This document shows, in pieces, positions 1 through 5,388 of a stretch of DNA of 5,389 bases. The translations under genes were made by a program, and so were the position numbers. Below the pieces are notes generated by a model. It ran no database searches. It saw only the letters and a list, made by a program, of their open reading frames with translations, and was not told where the DNA came from. Every line of letters begins with the position of its first letter. Positions within the stretch are counted from its first letter, which is position 1. Source of the stretch: Candidatus Geothermarchaeota archaeon (GTDB lineage: Archaea > Thermoproteota > Nitrososphaeria > Geothermarchaeales > JDFR-13); NCBI GenBank assembly GCA_015522055.1, contig WAMZ01000029.1:1-5389 (forward strand), written 5' to 3'.

Positions 1-304
1 CTATTCCATCCTCACGCTCGACTATCTCGGCTCCATAGCCTGGGGTCTGTAGGCCACATTCCCGTAGGAGCTTATTATACTTGTTATGGAGCTCAATGTA
101 CTCCTCTGCCTTGTTTCTATCGTTGAATATCGGGAGTCTCTTGAAGGCCAACCCCTCCAGACTTGGGTGGATTATCTCGAATACTGTTGATATCTCTCCA
201 TACCCCAGTATCCTCATGGGTATCCTTGACTTACCTGGGTCTACCGTGTCTAGACCCTCCTCGAACTCCTCAAGTATGGTTTTATCTATCTGTCTGGTGG
301 CCAT
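1..304 (-). CDS. Protein-kinase-like phosphotransferase, N-terminal 101 codons (C-terminus outside window)
   Basis: The frame stays open from ATG at 304 to the window edge, so the catalytic loop and C-lobe are not visible. Residues 33-43 (LGYGEISTVFE) read like a kinase glycine-rich loop (GxGxxSxV). AFKRL at 53-57 places K55 where the ATP-binding lysine of the VAIK motif would lie. A following acidic helix (about 64-82, with E67, E68 and E71) could supply the alpha-C glutamate. This suggests the N-lobe of the protein kinase / aminoglycoside phosphotransferase superfamily; substrate unknown. The start is well supported: GGTGGT lies five bases upstream of the ATG, and its first G is the last base of the aminotransferase stop codon. 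Only 10 bases separate the two genes, so they are very likely co-transcribed. A protein kinase proper and a small-molecule kinase cannot be told apart from this fragment. Confidence 0.72.
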   Translation of the reverse strand, partial: MATRQIDKTILEEFEEGLDTVDPGKSRIPMRILGYGEISTVFEIIHPSLEGLAFKRLPIFNDRNKAEEYIELHNKYNKLLRECGLQTPGYGAEIVEREDGI

Positions 305-317
305 TTGTGACCACCTA
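305..317 (-). promoter_or_regulatory. Shine-Dalgarno of the kinase-like gene, overlapping the upstream stop codon
   Basis: On the minus strand the sequence reads TAGGTGGTCACAA and then ATG. The TAG stop of the aminotransferase (317-315) shares its G with the GGTGGT ribosome-binding motif (315-310), and five bases separate the motif from the start codon. This fixes the kinase start at 304 and suggests that terminating ribosomes re-initiate, coupling the two genes. Confidence 0.75.
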
Positions 318-1583
318 TGTACGTAGTATAGATTTGACTAGGGGTAGGTATTCCCTGTTTTCACTAGCCCATCTATATGCTTCGGCTAGATGTCTCTTTA
401 TGTAATTGATTTCTTGGTCGCCTATCGTTAGTGGTGGTAGGAGCTGTAGGACCGATGTATCGTTATTTGCATATACCGCTAATATCCCGTTTCTATAGGC
501 TCCTAGGGATAGTAGGGGGCCGAAGCCTTCGTCCGACATCTTTAGACCTATGAAGAGACCCTTCTGCCTAACCTCAACCAATATATCCCCATACTTATCC
601 ATAATACCATTCAATATATTTCTCAGCTCCAAAGCCATCTTATTCACATGCTTAAGGAAGCTAGGCCTAGATACGATGTCTAGGACCTTCATCGCGACTA
701 TGCAGCCTAGCTCCGAGCCACCGAATGTCGATACATGTATGAATGGATGTCTCCTCATGAAGCTATCCAGCTCCTCCCTATAAAGCGTCGCCGTTATTGG
801 ATAAAGGCCACCGGATAAGCCCTTGCCTACCACGAATATATCTGGGACTACGTTGTAGTGTTCGAAGCACCAAATCTTCCCAGTCCTACCCAAGCCGGTC
901 TGAATCTCATCCAAGATAAGTAGTGAGCCGTACTCATCACAAAGATCCCTAACACCCTTATAAAAGTCCTCCGGGGGTAGGGGCATGCCGAGCGTTGCTG
1001 GTATCGTCTCGAAGAGAACGGCGGCTGTCTCCCTATCTATCACCTCCTTCAACGCCTCCAGATCCCCGAAGGGCACCTCTATAAATCCGGGTGCGAGGGG
1101 CTCGAAGGGCTTCCTATACTTCTCGTCACCCGCCGCCAATGCGAGGCCCGTATGCCCATGATATCCACCGGATGCATAAATTATTTTGTGTCTACCTGTA
1201 TAGCCCCTGGCTAGTTTTATGGAGAAGTCCACCGCCTCGCCGCCGCTGACGCCATATACGACTCTTGTTATCTCGCTTGGCGTTAAATCGGCCAGCTTCT
1301 CACCGAGCAATGCCCTATATATACTTATTAGGTGATGGTTCCCGATGTCTATACCTTCGTTCAGGGCATCTATTAATGCCTGCCTGACCTCCGGGTTTGT
1401 ATGCCCCAAGTTATATACACCGCCGTTGCAGTGGCAGTCTAGGAATTTTGTTCCATCCATATCATATATCCATGGCCCCTCCCTCCTATCTATAACGAGC
1501 TCGAAGCCTATAGACCTATAGAACTCAACCTTACCAGATGATACATGCCTCTCAAAGGACTCTATGATGGCATTCTTATCCAT
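315..1583 (-). CDS. Class III PLP-dependent aminotransferase-family enzyme
   Basis: A complete 422-aa fold-type I PLP enzyme of class III (the ornithine/acetylornithine aminotransferase, 4-aminobutyrate aminotransferase and aminomutase superfamily), normal in length and presumably cytosolic. Visible landmarks are the phosphate-binding segment GVSGGEAVDF at 111-120, YHGHTG at 141-146 with Y141/H142 at the cofactor-ring stacking position, LDEIQTGLGRTG at 224-235 with D225 pairing to the pyridine nitrogen, GKGLSGG at 253-259 with K254 as the Schiff-base lysine, and STFGGSELGC at 285-294 near the phosphate of the partner subunit. All catalytic positions are present, so it should be active. The donor and acceptor cannot be read from the sequence; some relatives are racemases, aminomutases or phospho-lyases. 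The start ATG is preceded by GGGGGT eight bases upstream. It is the first gene of a pair with the kinase-like gene, which may point to a phosphorylated or kinase-activated substrate. Confidence 0.93.
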   Translation of the reverse strand: MDKNAIIESFERHVSSGKVEFYRSIGFELVIDRREGPWIYDMDGTKFLDCHCNGGVYNLGHTNPEVRQALIDALNEGIDIGNHHLISIYRALLGEKLADLTPSEITRVVYGVSGGEAVDFSIKLARGYTGRHKIIYASGGYHGHTGLALAAGDEKYRKPFEPLAPGFIEVPFGDLEALKEVIDRETAAVLFETIPATLGMPLPPEDFYKGVRDLCDEYGSLLILDEIQTGLGRTGKIWCFEHYNVVPDIFVVGKGLSGGLYPITATLYREELDSFMRRHPFIHVSTFGGSELGCIVAMKVLDIVSRPSFLKHVNKMALELRNILNGIMDKYGDILVEVRQKGLFIGLKMSDEGFGPLLSLGAYRNGILAVYANNDTSVLQLLPPLTIGDQEINYIKRHLAEAYRWASENREYLPLVKSILRT

Positions 1584-1603
1584 AGCCAGATACCCCCACT
1601 AAG

Positions 1604-1631
1604 ATATATGTATCGATAGCGCCATATATAG
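1604..1631 (-). promoter_or_regulatory. Promoter region (TATA-like boxes) of the aminotransferase operon
   Basis: Two TATA-like stretches lie upstream of the minus-strand operon. CTATATATG (1631-1623) would put transcription start near 1601, giving a leader of about 18 bases that keeps the GGGGGT ribosome-binding motif (1597-1592). ATATAT (1609-1604) would instead put the start near 1580, giving an essentially leaderless mRNA. The first fits better with the SD-like motif. No purine-rich BRE stands out. Confidence 0.45.
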
Positions 1632-1791
1632 AGGGGCTATGCCCAATACATCGCTGGAAACCTCTGGTATCTAAACGATTTTTATTAGTTTATTGGATGG
1701 GAGCCCTTTTTTCTCGTATTGAGCGATAATATTTGTGGTTGAATGTGTTGTAGCCGTGGTGTTGATGTTTTAAGATGGTATACATTATTTC

Positions 1792-1813
1792 TTTGTGGAG
1801 TTTTCTCCACAAA
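1792..1813. promoter_or_regulatory. Perfect inverted repeat, candidate operator of the HTH regulator
   Basis: The arms TTTGTGGAG (1792-1800) and CTCCACAAA (1805-1813) are perfectly complementary over 9 bp around a TTTT spacer. Their centres are about 13 bases apart, a little over one helical turn, which suits a dimeric winged-helix protein. The right arm touches the AT-rich sequence that looks like the regulator's TATA box, so a bound protein could block or recruit TBP/TFB. A terminator is unlikely because no gene ends here and no T-run follows on either strand. Autoregulation is inferred. Confidence 0.6.
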
Positions 1814-1840
1814 TTATTTATCCATATGGATTTATGTATA
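1811..1840 (+). promoter_or_regulatory. Promoter of the regulator with a 12-bp palindrome
   Basis: AAATTATTTAT (1811-1821) would be a TATA box with transcription start near 1843, just before the SD. TTTATGTATA (1831-1840) is an alternative that would start transcription at about the TTG start codon. Between them lies the perfect 12-bp palindrome ATCCATATGGAT (1820-1831), a possible second protein-binding site. The choice of box cannot be settled from sequence. Confidence 0.45.
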
Positions 1841-1846
1841 TTAGTG

Positions 1847-1854
1847 GGTGGTGG
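1847..1854 (+). promoter_or_regulatory. Shine-Dalgarno deciding a TTG start for the regulator
   Basis: GGTGGTGG lies six bases upstream of TTG at 1861. The same GGTGGT core precedes the kinase-like and ferritin-like genes. The in-frame GTG at 1795 lies inside the inverted repeat and the ATG at 1834 lies upstream of this motif, so neither can use it. Confidence 0.65.
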
Positions 1855-1860
1855 CTGGGG

Positions 1861-3180
1861 TTGGAGGATGATATAAACTATATTCTTCAGGCTATTGGTA
1901 ATGAGACTAGGAGGAAGATATTGCTTTATGTCGCTAAGGAGGGGCCTATATCCTATACTAAGCTTATGAAGAGGGTTGGGGTTGAGGACTCGGGTACATT
2001 CGGTTTCCACCTTAGGAAGATGCAGAGGCTGTTGAAGAAGGATGATATGGGTGAATACGTGTTGAGTGACTTGGGGAGGAAGGCTATAGAGATACTGAAT
2101 CGCATAGGCTATACCCAGATGGAGGGGAAGCATATTGAGCAACCCCTAGAGAAGGACTATAAGGTTAAGGTCATAGGGGATATGCTTAGCTATGAGCTGA
2201 CTGAAGATATTGCTCGTATGTATAGAGAGAAGGGTTATAAACTTGTATTCAAGGATATACTTAAGCTCACGATTCATGATATGCCCCGAGATTTATTCGA
2301 TGAGGTTGTGGAGGAGATAGATAATTGCCTAACTGTAAGCGCCCCATCGAGCCTTAGGGACCTGGTTGAATTGAAGGCGAAGGAGGTTTTCAACCTTAGG
2401 TCGATTGGTAGGGGTGGGCCTGGGCCGAAGATATCTATGGACTTAGGCTTGATAGAGGGGATTGTATCTGGGGTATTGACTAGCGTTATGGATATTATTT
2501 CTAAGGCGGCCCTTAAGATGCCTGCACGTGGTAACCTGGAGCTTATCGTTGATGAGGAGTATAAATTGGATGATATTGAGGAGCTCTACCTCGAGTGCTC
2601 TGGTGGATTGGCCAGCTTCAAGTTCGGGGGTAGGGATAGGCTTGTGATATGGGCTAGGCCGGGAACAGAGCCTAGGGTAGATCTCGATAAGATTGGTGGT
2701 AGGCTGAGGATTGATGTATATGGGGATAAGCTCGAGCTGAATAGCAGTAAGGATGTGTTTAGATCGTGTAGGGTGGATGTCAGTGGGGGTATGGTGAGTC
2801 TCGAGAGGGGAGTGTACAAGGAATTATCTATAGATGTGTCTGGTGGAGCGGTTAAGGTCAAGGATGTCGTACTACGGAGGGGCTTGAACCTTGGTTTGGA
2901 GGGTGGCGTCGTCAATGTCGAGGTATCCATGGAGGATGGTGGTGAAAAGGTTATAAGGGGTGAGTTATCCGGTGGTATGATGAAGGTCGAGGCTAGGGTG
3001 CCTAGGGGTACGAAGGTCAAGGTTGGTGGGAGGACACTGGGTGGGGTGGCCTCAATAAGAAGGGGGTCTAGCCGCTTATCACCTGGGTATATGGATCCTG
3101 GATATGCGGATGCTGAGTCAAAACTACTTATCGAGCTAGATATTTCAGGCGGGTATGTCGATATCCATATAGTTAAGTAA
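1861..3180 (+). CDS. Winged-helix transcriptional regulator with C-terminal Gly-rich beta-repeat (DUF4097-like) domain
   Basis: A 439-aa protein if started at the TTG favoured by the SD; the frame is open further upstream (GTG 1795, ATG 1834), but those starts would add a tail outside the HTH domain. Residues 1-80 form an archaeal ArsR-like winged helix: AIGNETRRKILLYV (11-24), ISYTKLMKRVGV (30-41), a recognition helix within SGTFGFHLRKMQRLL (44-58), and a wing ending DLGRKAIEIL (70-79). Residues about 95-215 are mostly helical and charged, include a GRGGPGP turn (183-189), and are unrecognised. From about 225 to the end comes a beta-rich domain with recurring SGG or GG turns at about 247, 308, 327, 348, 371, 394 and 430, each followed by alternating hydrophobic residues. 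This resembles DUF4097/putative-adhesin solenoids. There is no signal peptide or clear membrane helix, so it is probably cytosolic. It lies upstream of an ABC exporter on the same strand and is likely its local regulator; ligand unknown. Confidence 0.82.
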   Translation: MEDDINYILQAIGNETRRKILLYVAKEGPISYTKLMKRVGVEDSGTFGFHLRKMQRLLKKDDMGEYVLSDLGRKAIEILNRIGYTQMEGKHIEQPLEKDYKVKVIGDMLSYELTEDIARMYREKGYKLVFKDILKLTIHDMPRDLFDEVVEEIDNCLTVSAPSSLRDLVELKAKEVFNLRSIGRGGPGPKISMDLGLIEGIVSGVLTSVMDIISKAALKMPARGNLELIVDEEYKLDDIEELYLECSGGLASFKFGGRDRLVIWARPGTEPRVDLDKIGGRLRIDVYGDKLELNSSKDVFRSCRVDVSGGMVSLERGVYKELSIDVSGGAVKVKDVVLRRGLNLGLEGGVVNVEVSMEDGGEKVIRGELSGGMMKVEARVPRGTKVKVGGRTLGGVASIRRGSSRLSPGYMDPGYADAESKLLIELDISGGYVDIHIVK

Positions 3181-3292
3181 CACAGATAGACATCCGTTTC
3201 TTAATCCTACTATATTCTAGCTGTTGTTGATTATGCTCCACAGAGGCCTTATCCCTATGGAGCTATTTACATTGAATTCTGAGGGGTTCGGC
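3181..3292 (+). promoter_or_regulatory. Regulator-to-ATPase gap with possible internal promoter and half-operator
   Basis: This 112-base gap has no clear terminator. TATATT (3211-3216) could start transcription near 3240, and CTATTTACA (3263-3271) could start it near the TTG at 3293. CTCCACAG (3236-3243) matches seven bases of one arm of the inverted repeat upstream of the regulator, with only a degenerate partner at 3221-3228. The exporter genes may therefore be transcribed both from the regulator promoter and from here. All of this is weak evidence. Confidence 0.3.
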
Positions 3293-4180
3293 TTGGAGGC
3301 CGTGAGGACCGTCGGACTCGGTAAGAAATATGGGGATAAGTGGGGGCTTAGGGATGCGACATTCTCCCTACCAAGGGGAAAGATATGTATGTTGTTGGGC
3401 CCCAATGGTGCGGGTAAAACGACTACGGTTAAGTTGCTGGCTACTATCTTGAAGCCATCATCAGGATATGCGGAGGTCCTCGGCCACGATATTGAGAGTG
3501 AGTATAGGGTGATTAGGAGACTGATTACATACATGCCTCAGGAGGCATCAATAGATAATAACTGGACACCATATGAGGCTGTCAAGTGGTATCTGGTCGC
3601 TAGGGGATATCCATATTCCAATGCATCATCTATAGCTAGGGATTGGCTCACTAGGCTAGGTCTAGATAAATACAGGGATATGTGTGGATGGCGGCTGAGC
3701 GGGGGTAATAAGCGTAAGATACTGCTTGCAATGGCGATTGCACCAGAATCCGAGCTAGTTTTCCTGGACGAGCCGACATCCGGGTTGGATGTCGAGACCA
3801 AATATGTAGTGTGGGGTGTCTTGAGGGATGTAGCTAGGGATGGTAGGACGATACTCCTCACTACCCATGATATGAAGGAGGGTGAGCGCCTATCCGACTA
3901 CCTCGTATTCCTAAGTAATGGAGAAGTAATCTACCATGGTTGGTTGGGCGATCTATTGGGGAAGTTCCCATATAAATATCGTCTACTGATGGAGGATAGG
4001 CAGCCGGTCAATGGTCTCCCGTCGATCGAGGTCGGTGGAAATAGGATAGTCTATCTCAGGGATCTAGATGAGGCTGGTGAGTTCCTGGGTAGGCGTGATA
4101 CGTGGGAGTCTGTCAAGCTTGAGAAGACTAGCCTGGAAGATATTTATCTAAATATGGTTAGAGGTGTGGAGTATGCGTAA
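3293..4180 (+). CDS. ABC transporter ATP-binding protein (DrrA/NatA-type)
   Basis: A 295-aa cytosolic ATPase that would power the permease encoded next. All ATP-binding cassette motifs are present: Walker A GPNGAGKT (36-43), Q-loop glutamine Q83 in YMPQE, signature LSGGNKRK (135-142) with Asn for the usual Gln as often seen in the DrrA/ABCA-like group, Walker B LVFLDE ending at catalytic E160, D-loop SGLD (163-166) and switch histidine H192. The last 80 residues form the extra C-terminal domain usual in this subfamily, including LEKTSLEDIYL near the end. The start is uncertain: TTG 3293 has GAGGGGT five bases upstream and begins exactly where the family begins (MEAVRTVGLGKKYG), while ATG 3257 would add 12 residues and has only a weak SD. 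Substrate unknown; relatives export drugs, lipids, Na+ or peptides. Confidence 0.93.
   Translation: MEAVRTVGLGKKYGDKWGLRDATFSLPRGKICMLLGPNGAGKTTTVKLLATILKPSSGYAEVLGHDIESEYRVIRRLITYMPQEASIDNNWTPYEAVKWYLVARGYPYSNASSIARDWLTRLGLDKYRDMCGWRLSGGNKRKILLAMAIAPESELVFLDEPTSGLDVETKYVVWGVLRDVARDGRTILLTTHDMKEGERLSDYLVFLSNGEVIYHGWLGDLLGKFPYKYRLLMEDRQPVNGLPSIEVGGNRIVYLRDLDEAGEFLGRRDTWESVKLEKTSLEDIYLNMVRGVEYA
4161..4166 (+). promoter_or_regulatory. Shine-Dalgarno of the permease inside the ATPase coding end
   Basis: GAGGTG lies six bases upstream of ATG 4173, a near-perfect archaeal ribosome-binding site. It favours that ATG over the in-frame GTG at 4164, which overlaps the motif. The permease start therefore overlaps the ATPase stop by 8 bases, a sign of translational coupling. 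Confidence 0.7.
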
Positions 4181-4895
4181 ACTACATAGAATCGTGGGTG
4201 TGGCTGTACTAACATCTAGATGGATTATTAGACAGCCTCTATGGCTATTCCAGGTAGCCGTCTTCACCCTCGGCTTCCTAATCCTACTATTTGCATGGGG
4301 AGGCCTTGCAGCGGTCATCAACCTAGCGCTACTCCTGGTAGTGAGTGGTTTCTGGACACTGGGGTTAAACATAGTTGCCCAGGACTATGGCTGGAATAGG
4401 ATAATGAAGCTTGATGAGATGTTCATCGCCTCCCCAGTCACATTATCCGACTATTTCATCGGGATAATCCTGGGCGTATCTCTATATAATATTCTATTCA
4501 TAGCTTCCTCAGCCTTGATACTACTATACCTGGATTTGATACATATACTACCATTGTTAGTCATGCTCGGACTGATAGACCTGATATTGGGTAGTTTCAT
4601 TGGGTTGATCGCCGTCTTAAGAGTGAGGAACCCAACCAACATATCGGCCATAACCAATCCTTTATCAACGTTGACGACCATCCTCCCACCAGTATATTAT
4701 CCATCTACCATCCTGCCATATCCATTGAATAAGGTGGCATGTATAGTGCCACCCGCCACACTTATGGAGGTTGCAAGGGGCATAGCTGGACTGCCAACCT
4801 CATTGTCACCATTAGAGTCTATAACGATAATAATTGGGTGGATCCTCCTAGCTACCCTAGCCCTATCCCGGTTAATGACGTGGGGTAGGGAATAG
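4173..4895 (+). CDS. ABC-2-type transporter permease
   Basis: A 240-aa hydrophobic integral membrane protein, the membrane half of the exporter whose ATPase it overlaps by 8 bases. It has a short basic N-terminus and about six membrane segments: roughly 22-41, 43-67, 95-119, 121-149, 160-180 (weaker, proline-rich) and 213-235. The stretch LPPVYYPSTILP (171-182) before the last helix matches the (S/P)PV(F/Y)YP pattern common in ABC-2 permeases, and the charged loop about 68-92 would face the cytosol and could contact the ATPase. No large extracellular domain is present. With one permease and one ATPase gene, the complex is probably a homodimer of each. Substrate unknown; membrane topology is estimated by eye. 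Confidence 0.86.
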   Translation: MRKLHRIVGVAVLTSRWIIRQPLWLFQVAVFTLGFLILLFAWGGLAAVINLALLLVVSGFWTLGLNIVAQDYGWNRIMKLDEMFIASPVTLSDYFIGIILGVSLYNILFIASSALILLYLDLIHILPLLVMLGLIDLILGSFIGLIAVLRVRNPTNISAITNPLSTLTTILPPVYYPSTILPYPLNKVACIVPPATLMEVARGIAGLPTSLSPLESITIIIGWILLATLALSRLMTWGRE

Positions 4896-4929
4896 GAATT
4901 ATAAATATAAATAAGGATGTACGGAGCAT
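4896..4929 (-). terminator. AT-rich convergent gap, likely termination zone
   Basis: The 34 bases between the convergent stops contain, read on the minus strand after the ferritin-like gene, a T-rich stretch (CCTTATTTATATTTATAA). That resembles U-rich archaeal terminators. The plus strand lacks a T-run here, so the permease transcript may read into the antisense of the ferritin-like gene before ending. There is no hairpin. Confidence 0.35.
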
Positions 4930-5355
4930 CTATACCTCGAAGTCCTCTAGGAGGCTTGTGAATGTATCGTGGTGCTCCTCCTCATCCTCCAATATCTTCT
5001 GGAATAGCCAAGCGGTAACTATATCGCCTTCTTCCTGGGCCTTCCTAACAATCCTTTTGTATAGCTCTATAGCCTTCTCCTCCTCCTTAACATCTATCTC
5101 CAGCATCTCCCTAAGATTATTCCCAACATTTATCGGTGTTGGTTGGGTGGTTGGTGTACCGCCCAGATAGAATAGCCTCTCAGCGATCGCCTCCGCATGC
5201 TTCATCTCCGTAATAGCTATCTTCTTAAATTCATCCTTGACCGCCATATGCTTAGGGCCTCTCCACATAACATGTTGCCACATATACTGGATGGACACCT
5301 GTAGCTCCATGGCTATGGCCTGGTTAAGCATGTCAAGCAGCTCTTTCGAAGCCAT
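4930..5355 (-). CDS. Bacterioferritin-like diiron protein
   Basis: A 141-aa four-helix-bundle protein, somewhat shorter than typical bacterioferritin (about 155-160 aa). The diiron ligands align with E. coli Bfr: E17 (helix A), E50 and H53 in EMKHAE (helix B), E92 (helix C, in DVKEEEKA), and E125 and H128 in DEEEHHD (helix D). Tyr24 matches Bfr Y25. M51 occupies the place of Met52, the heme ligand between Bfr subunit pairs, so heme binding is possible but unproven. It probably oxidises Fe(II) with O2 or peroxide and stores or detoxifies iron in the cytosol. There is no cysteine, so it is not the thioferritin type of Dps-like protein. Start: GGTGGT five bases upstream of ATG 5355. An upstream in-frame ATG at 5379 would add eight residues, lie inside the TATA-like sequence and bypass that SD. 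It stands alone, convergent to the exporter. Confidence 0.88.
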   Translation of the reverse strand: MASKELLDMLNQAIAMELQVSIQYMWQHVMWRGPKHMAVKDEFKKIAITEMKHAEAIAERLFYLGGTPTTQPTPINVGNNLREMLEIDVKEEEKAIELYKRIVRKAQEEGDIVTAWLFQKILEDEEEHHDTFTSLLEDFEV

Positions 5356-5360
5356 AAGAA

Positions 5361-5388
5361 ACCACCTAATACACGACAATATATAAAA
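5361..5388 (-). promoter_or_regulatory. Promoter and ribosome-binding site of the ferritin-like gene
   Basis: On the minus strand TTTATATATT (5388-5379) is a good TATA box, and AGGTGGT (5367-5361) is followed by five bases and then ATG. The usual 25-27 base spacing would start transcription near 5357, which would remove the SD and give a nearly leaderless mRNA. Either the start lies closer to the box or another box sits beyond the window edge. Confidence 0.5.

Larger units (their letters stand above)
1584..1860. other. Divergent intergenic region between the PLP-enzyme operon and the regulator
   Basis: No gene was found in this 277-base AT-rich gap. Short frames are unsupported, and no tRNA cloverleaf or convincing C/D-box RNA (RTGATGA plus CTGA) is visible. 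The left end holds the TATA-like boxes of the minus-strand operon. The right 70 bases hold the inverted repeat, the 12-bp palindrome and the regulator promoter. The middle (about 1635-1790) has AT-rich patches around 1679-1697 and 1725-1735 but no structure I can name. Confidence 0.6.

Noticed and set aside
81..405. Two short plus-strand frames opposite the kinase-like gene and the end of the PLP enzyme
   Set aside because: The minus-strand frames have an SD, tight operon spacing and recognisable motifs, while the plus frames have none.
1699..1716. T-run in CCCTTTTTTCTC as a plus-strand terminator or small-RNA end
   Set aside because: No plus-strand gene or structured RNA precedes it, since the flanking genes diverge. 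It could end an unseen short transcript, but nothing supports one.
1750..1775. Possible C/D-box guide RNA around GTTGATGTT
   Set aside because: The C box is imperfect and no D box (CTGA) lies at a fitting distance.
1792..1813. Reading the inverted repeat as a transcription terminator
   Set aside because: No gene ends nearby on either strand, no T-run follows the hairpin in either direction, and archaea seldom use hairpin terminators.
1690..2142. Open frame of 150 codons on the minus strand, antisense to the regulator
   Set aside because: It overlaps the conserved HTH coding region and the promoter, its translation is a low-complexity mix rich in His, Leu, Pro and Gln with no family resemblance, and it has no convincing ribosome-binding site.
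2586..3020. Open frame of 144 codons on the minus strand within the beta-repeat region
   Set aside because: The Ser/Thr/Pro/Leu-rich translation is the antisense image of the Gly/Val/Lys-rich repeats; the plus frame carries the domain logic.
3217..3861. Two minus-strand open frames opposite the ABC ATPase
   Set aside because: They are antisense to Walker A, the signature and Walker B of a clearly conserved gene and have no features of their own.
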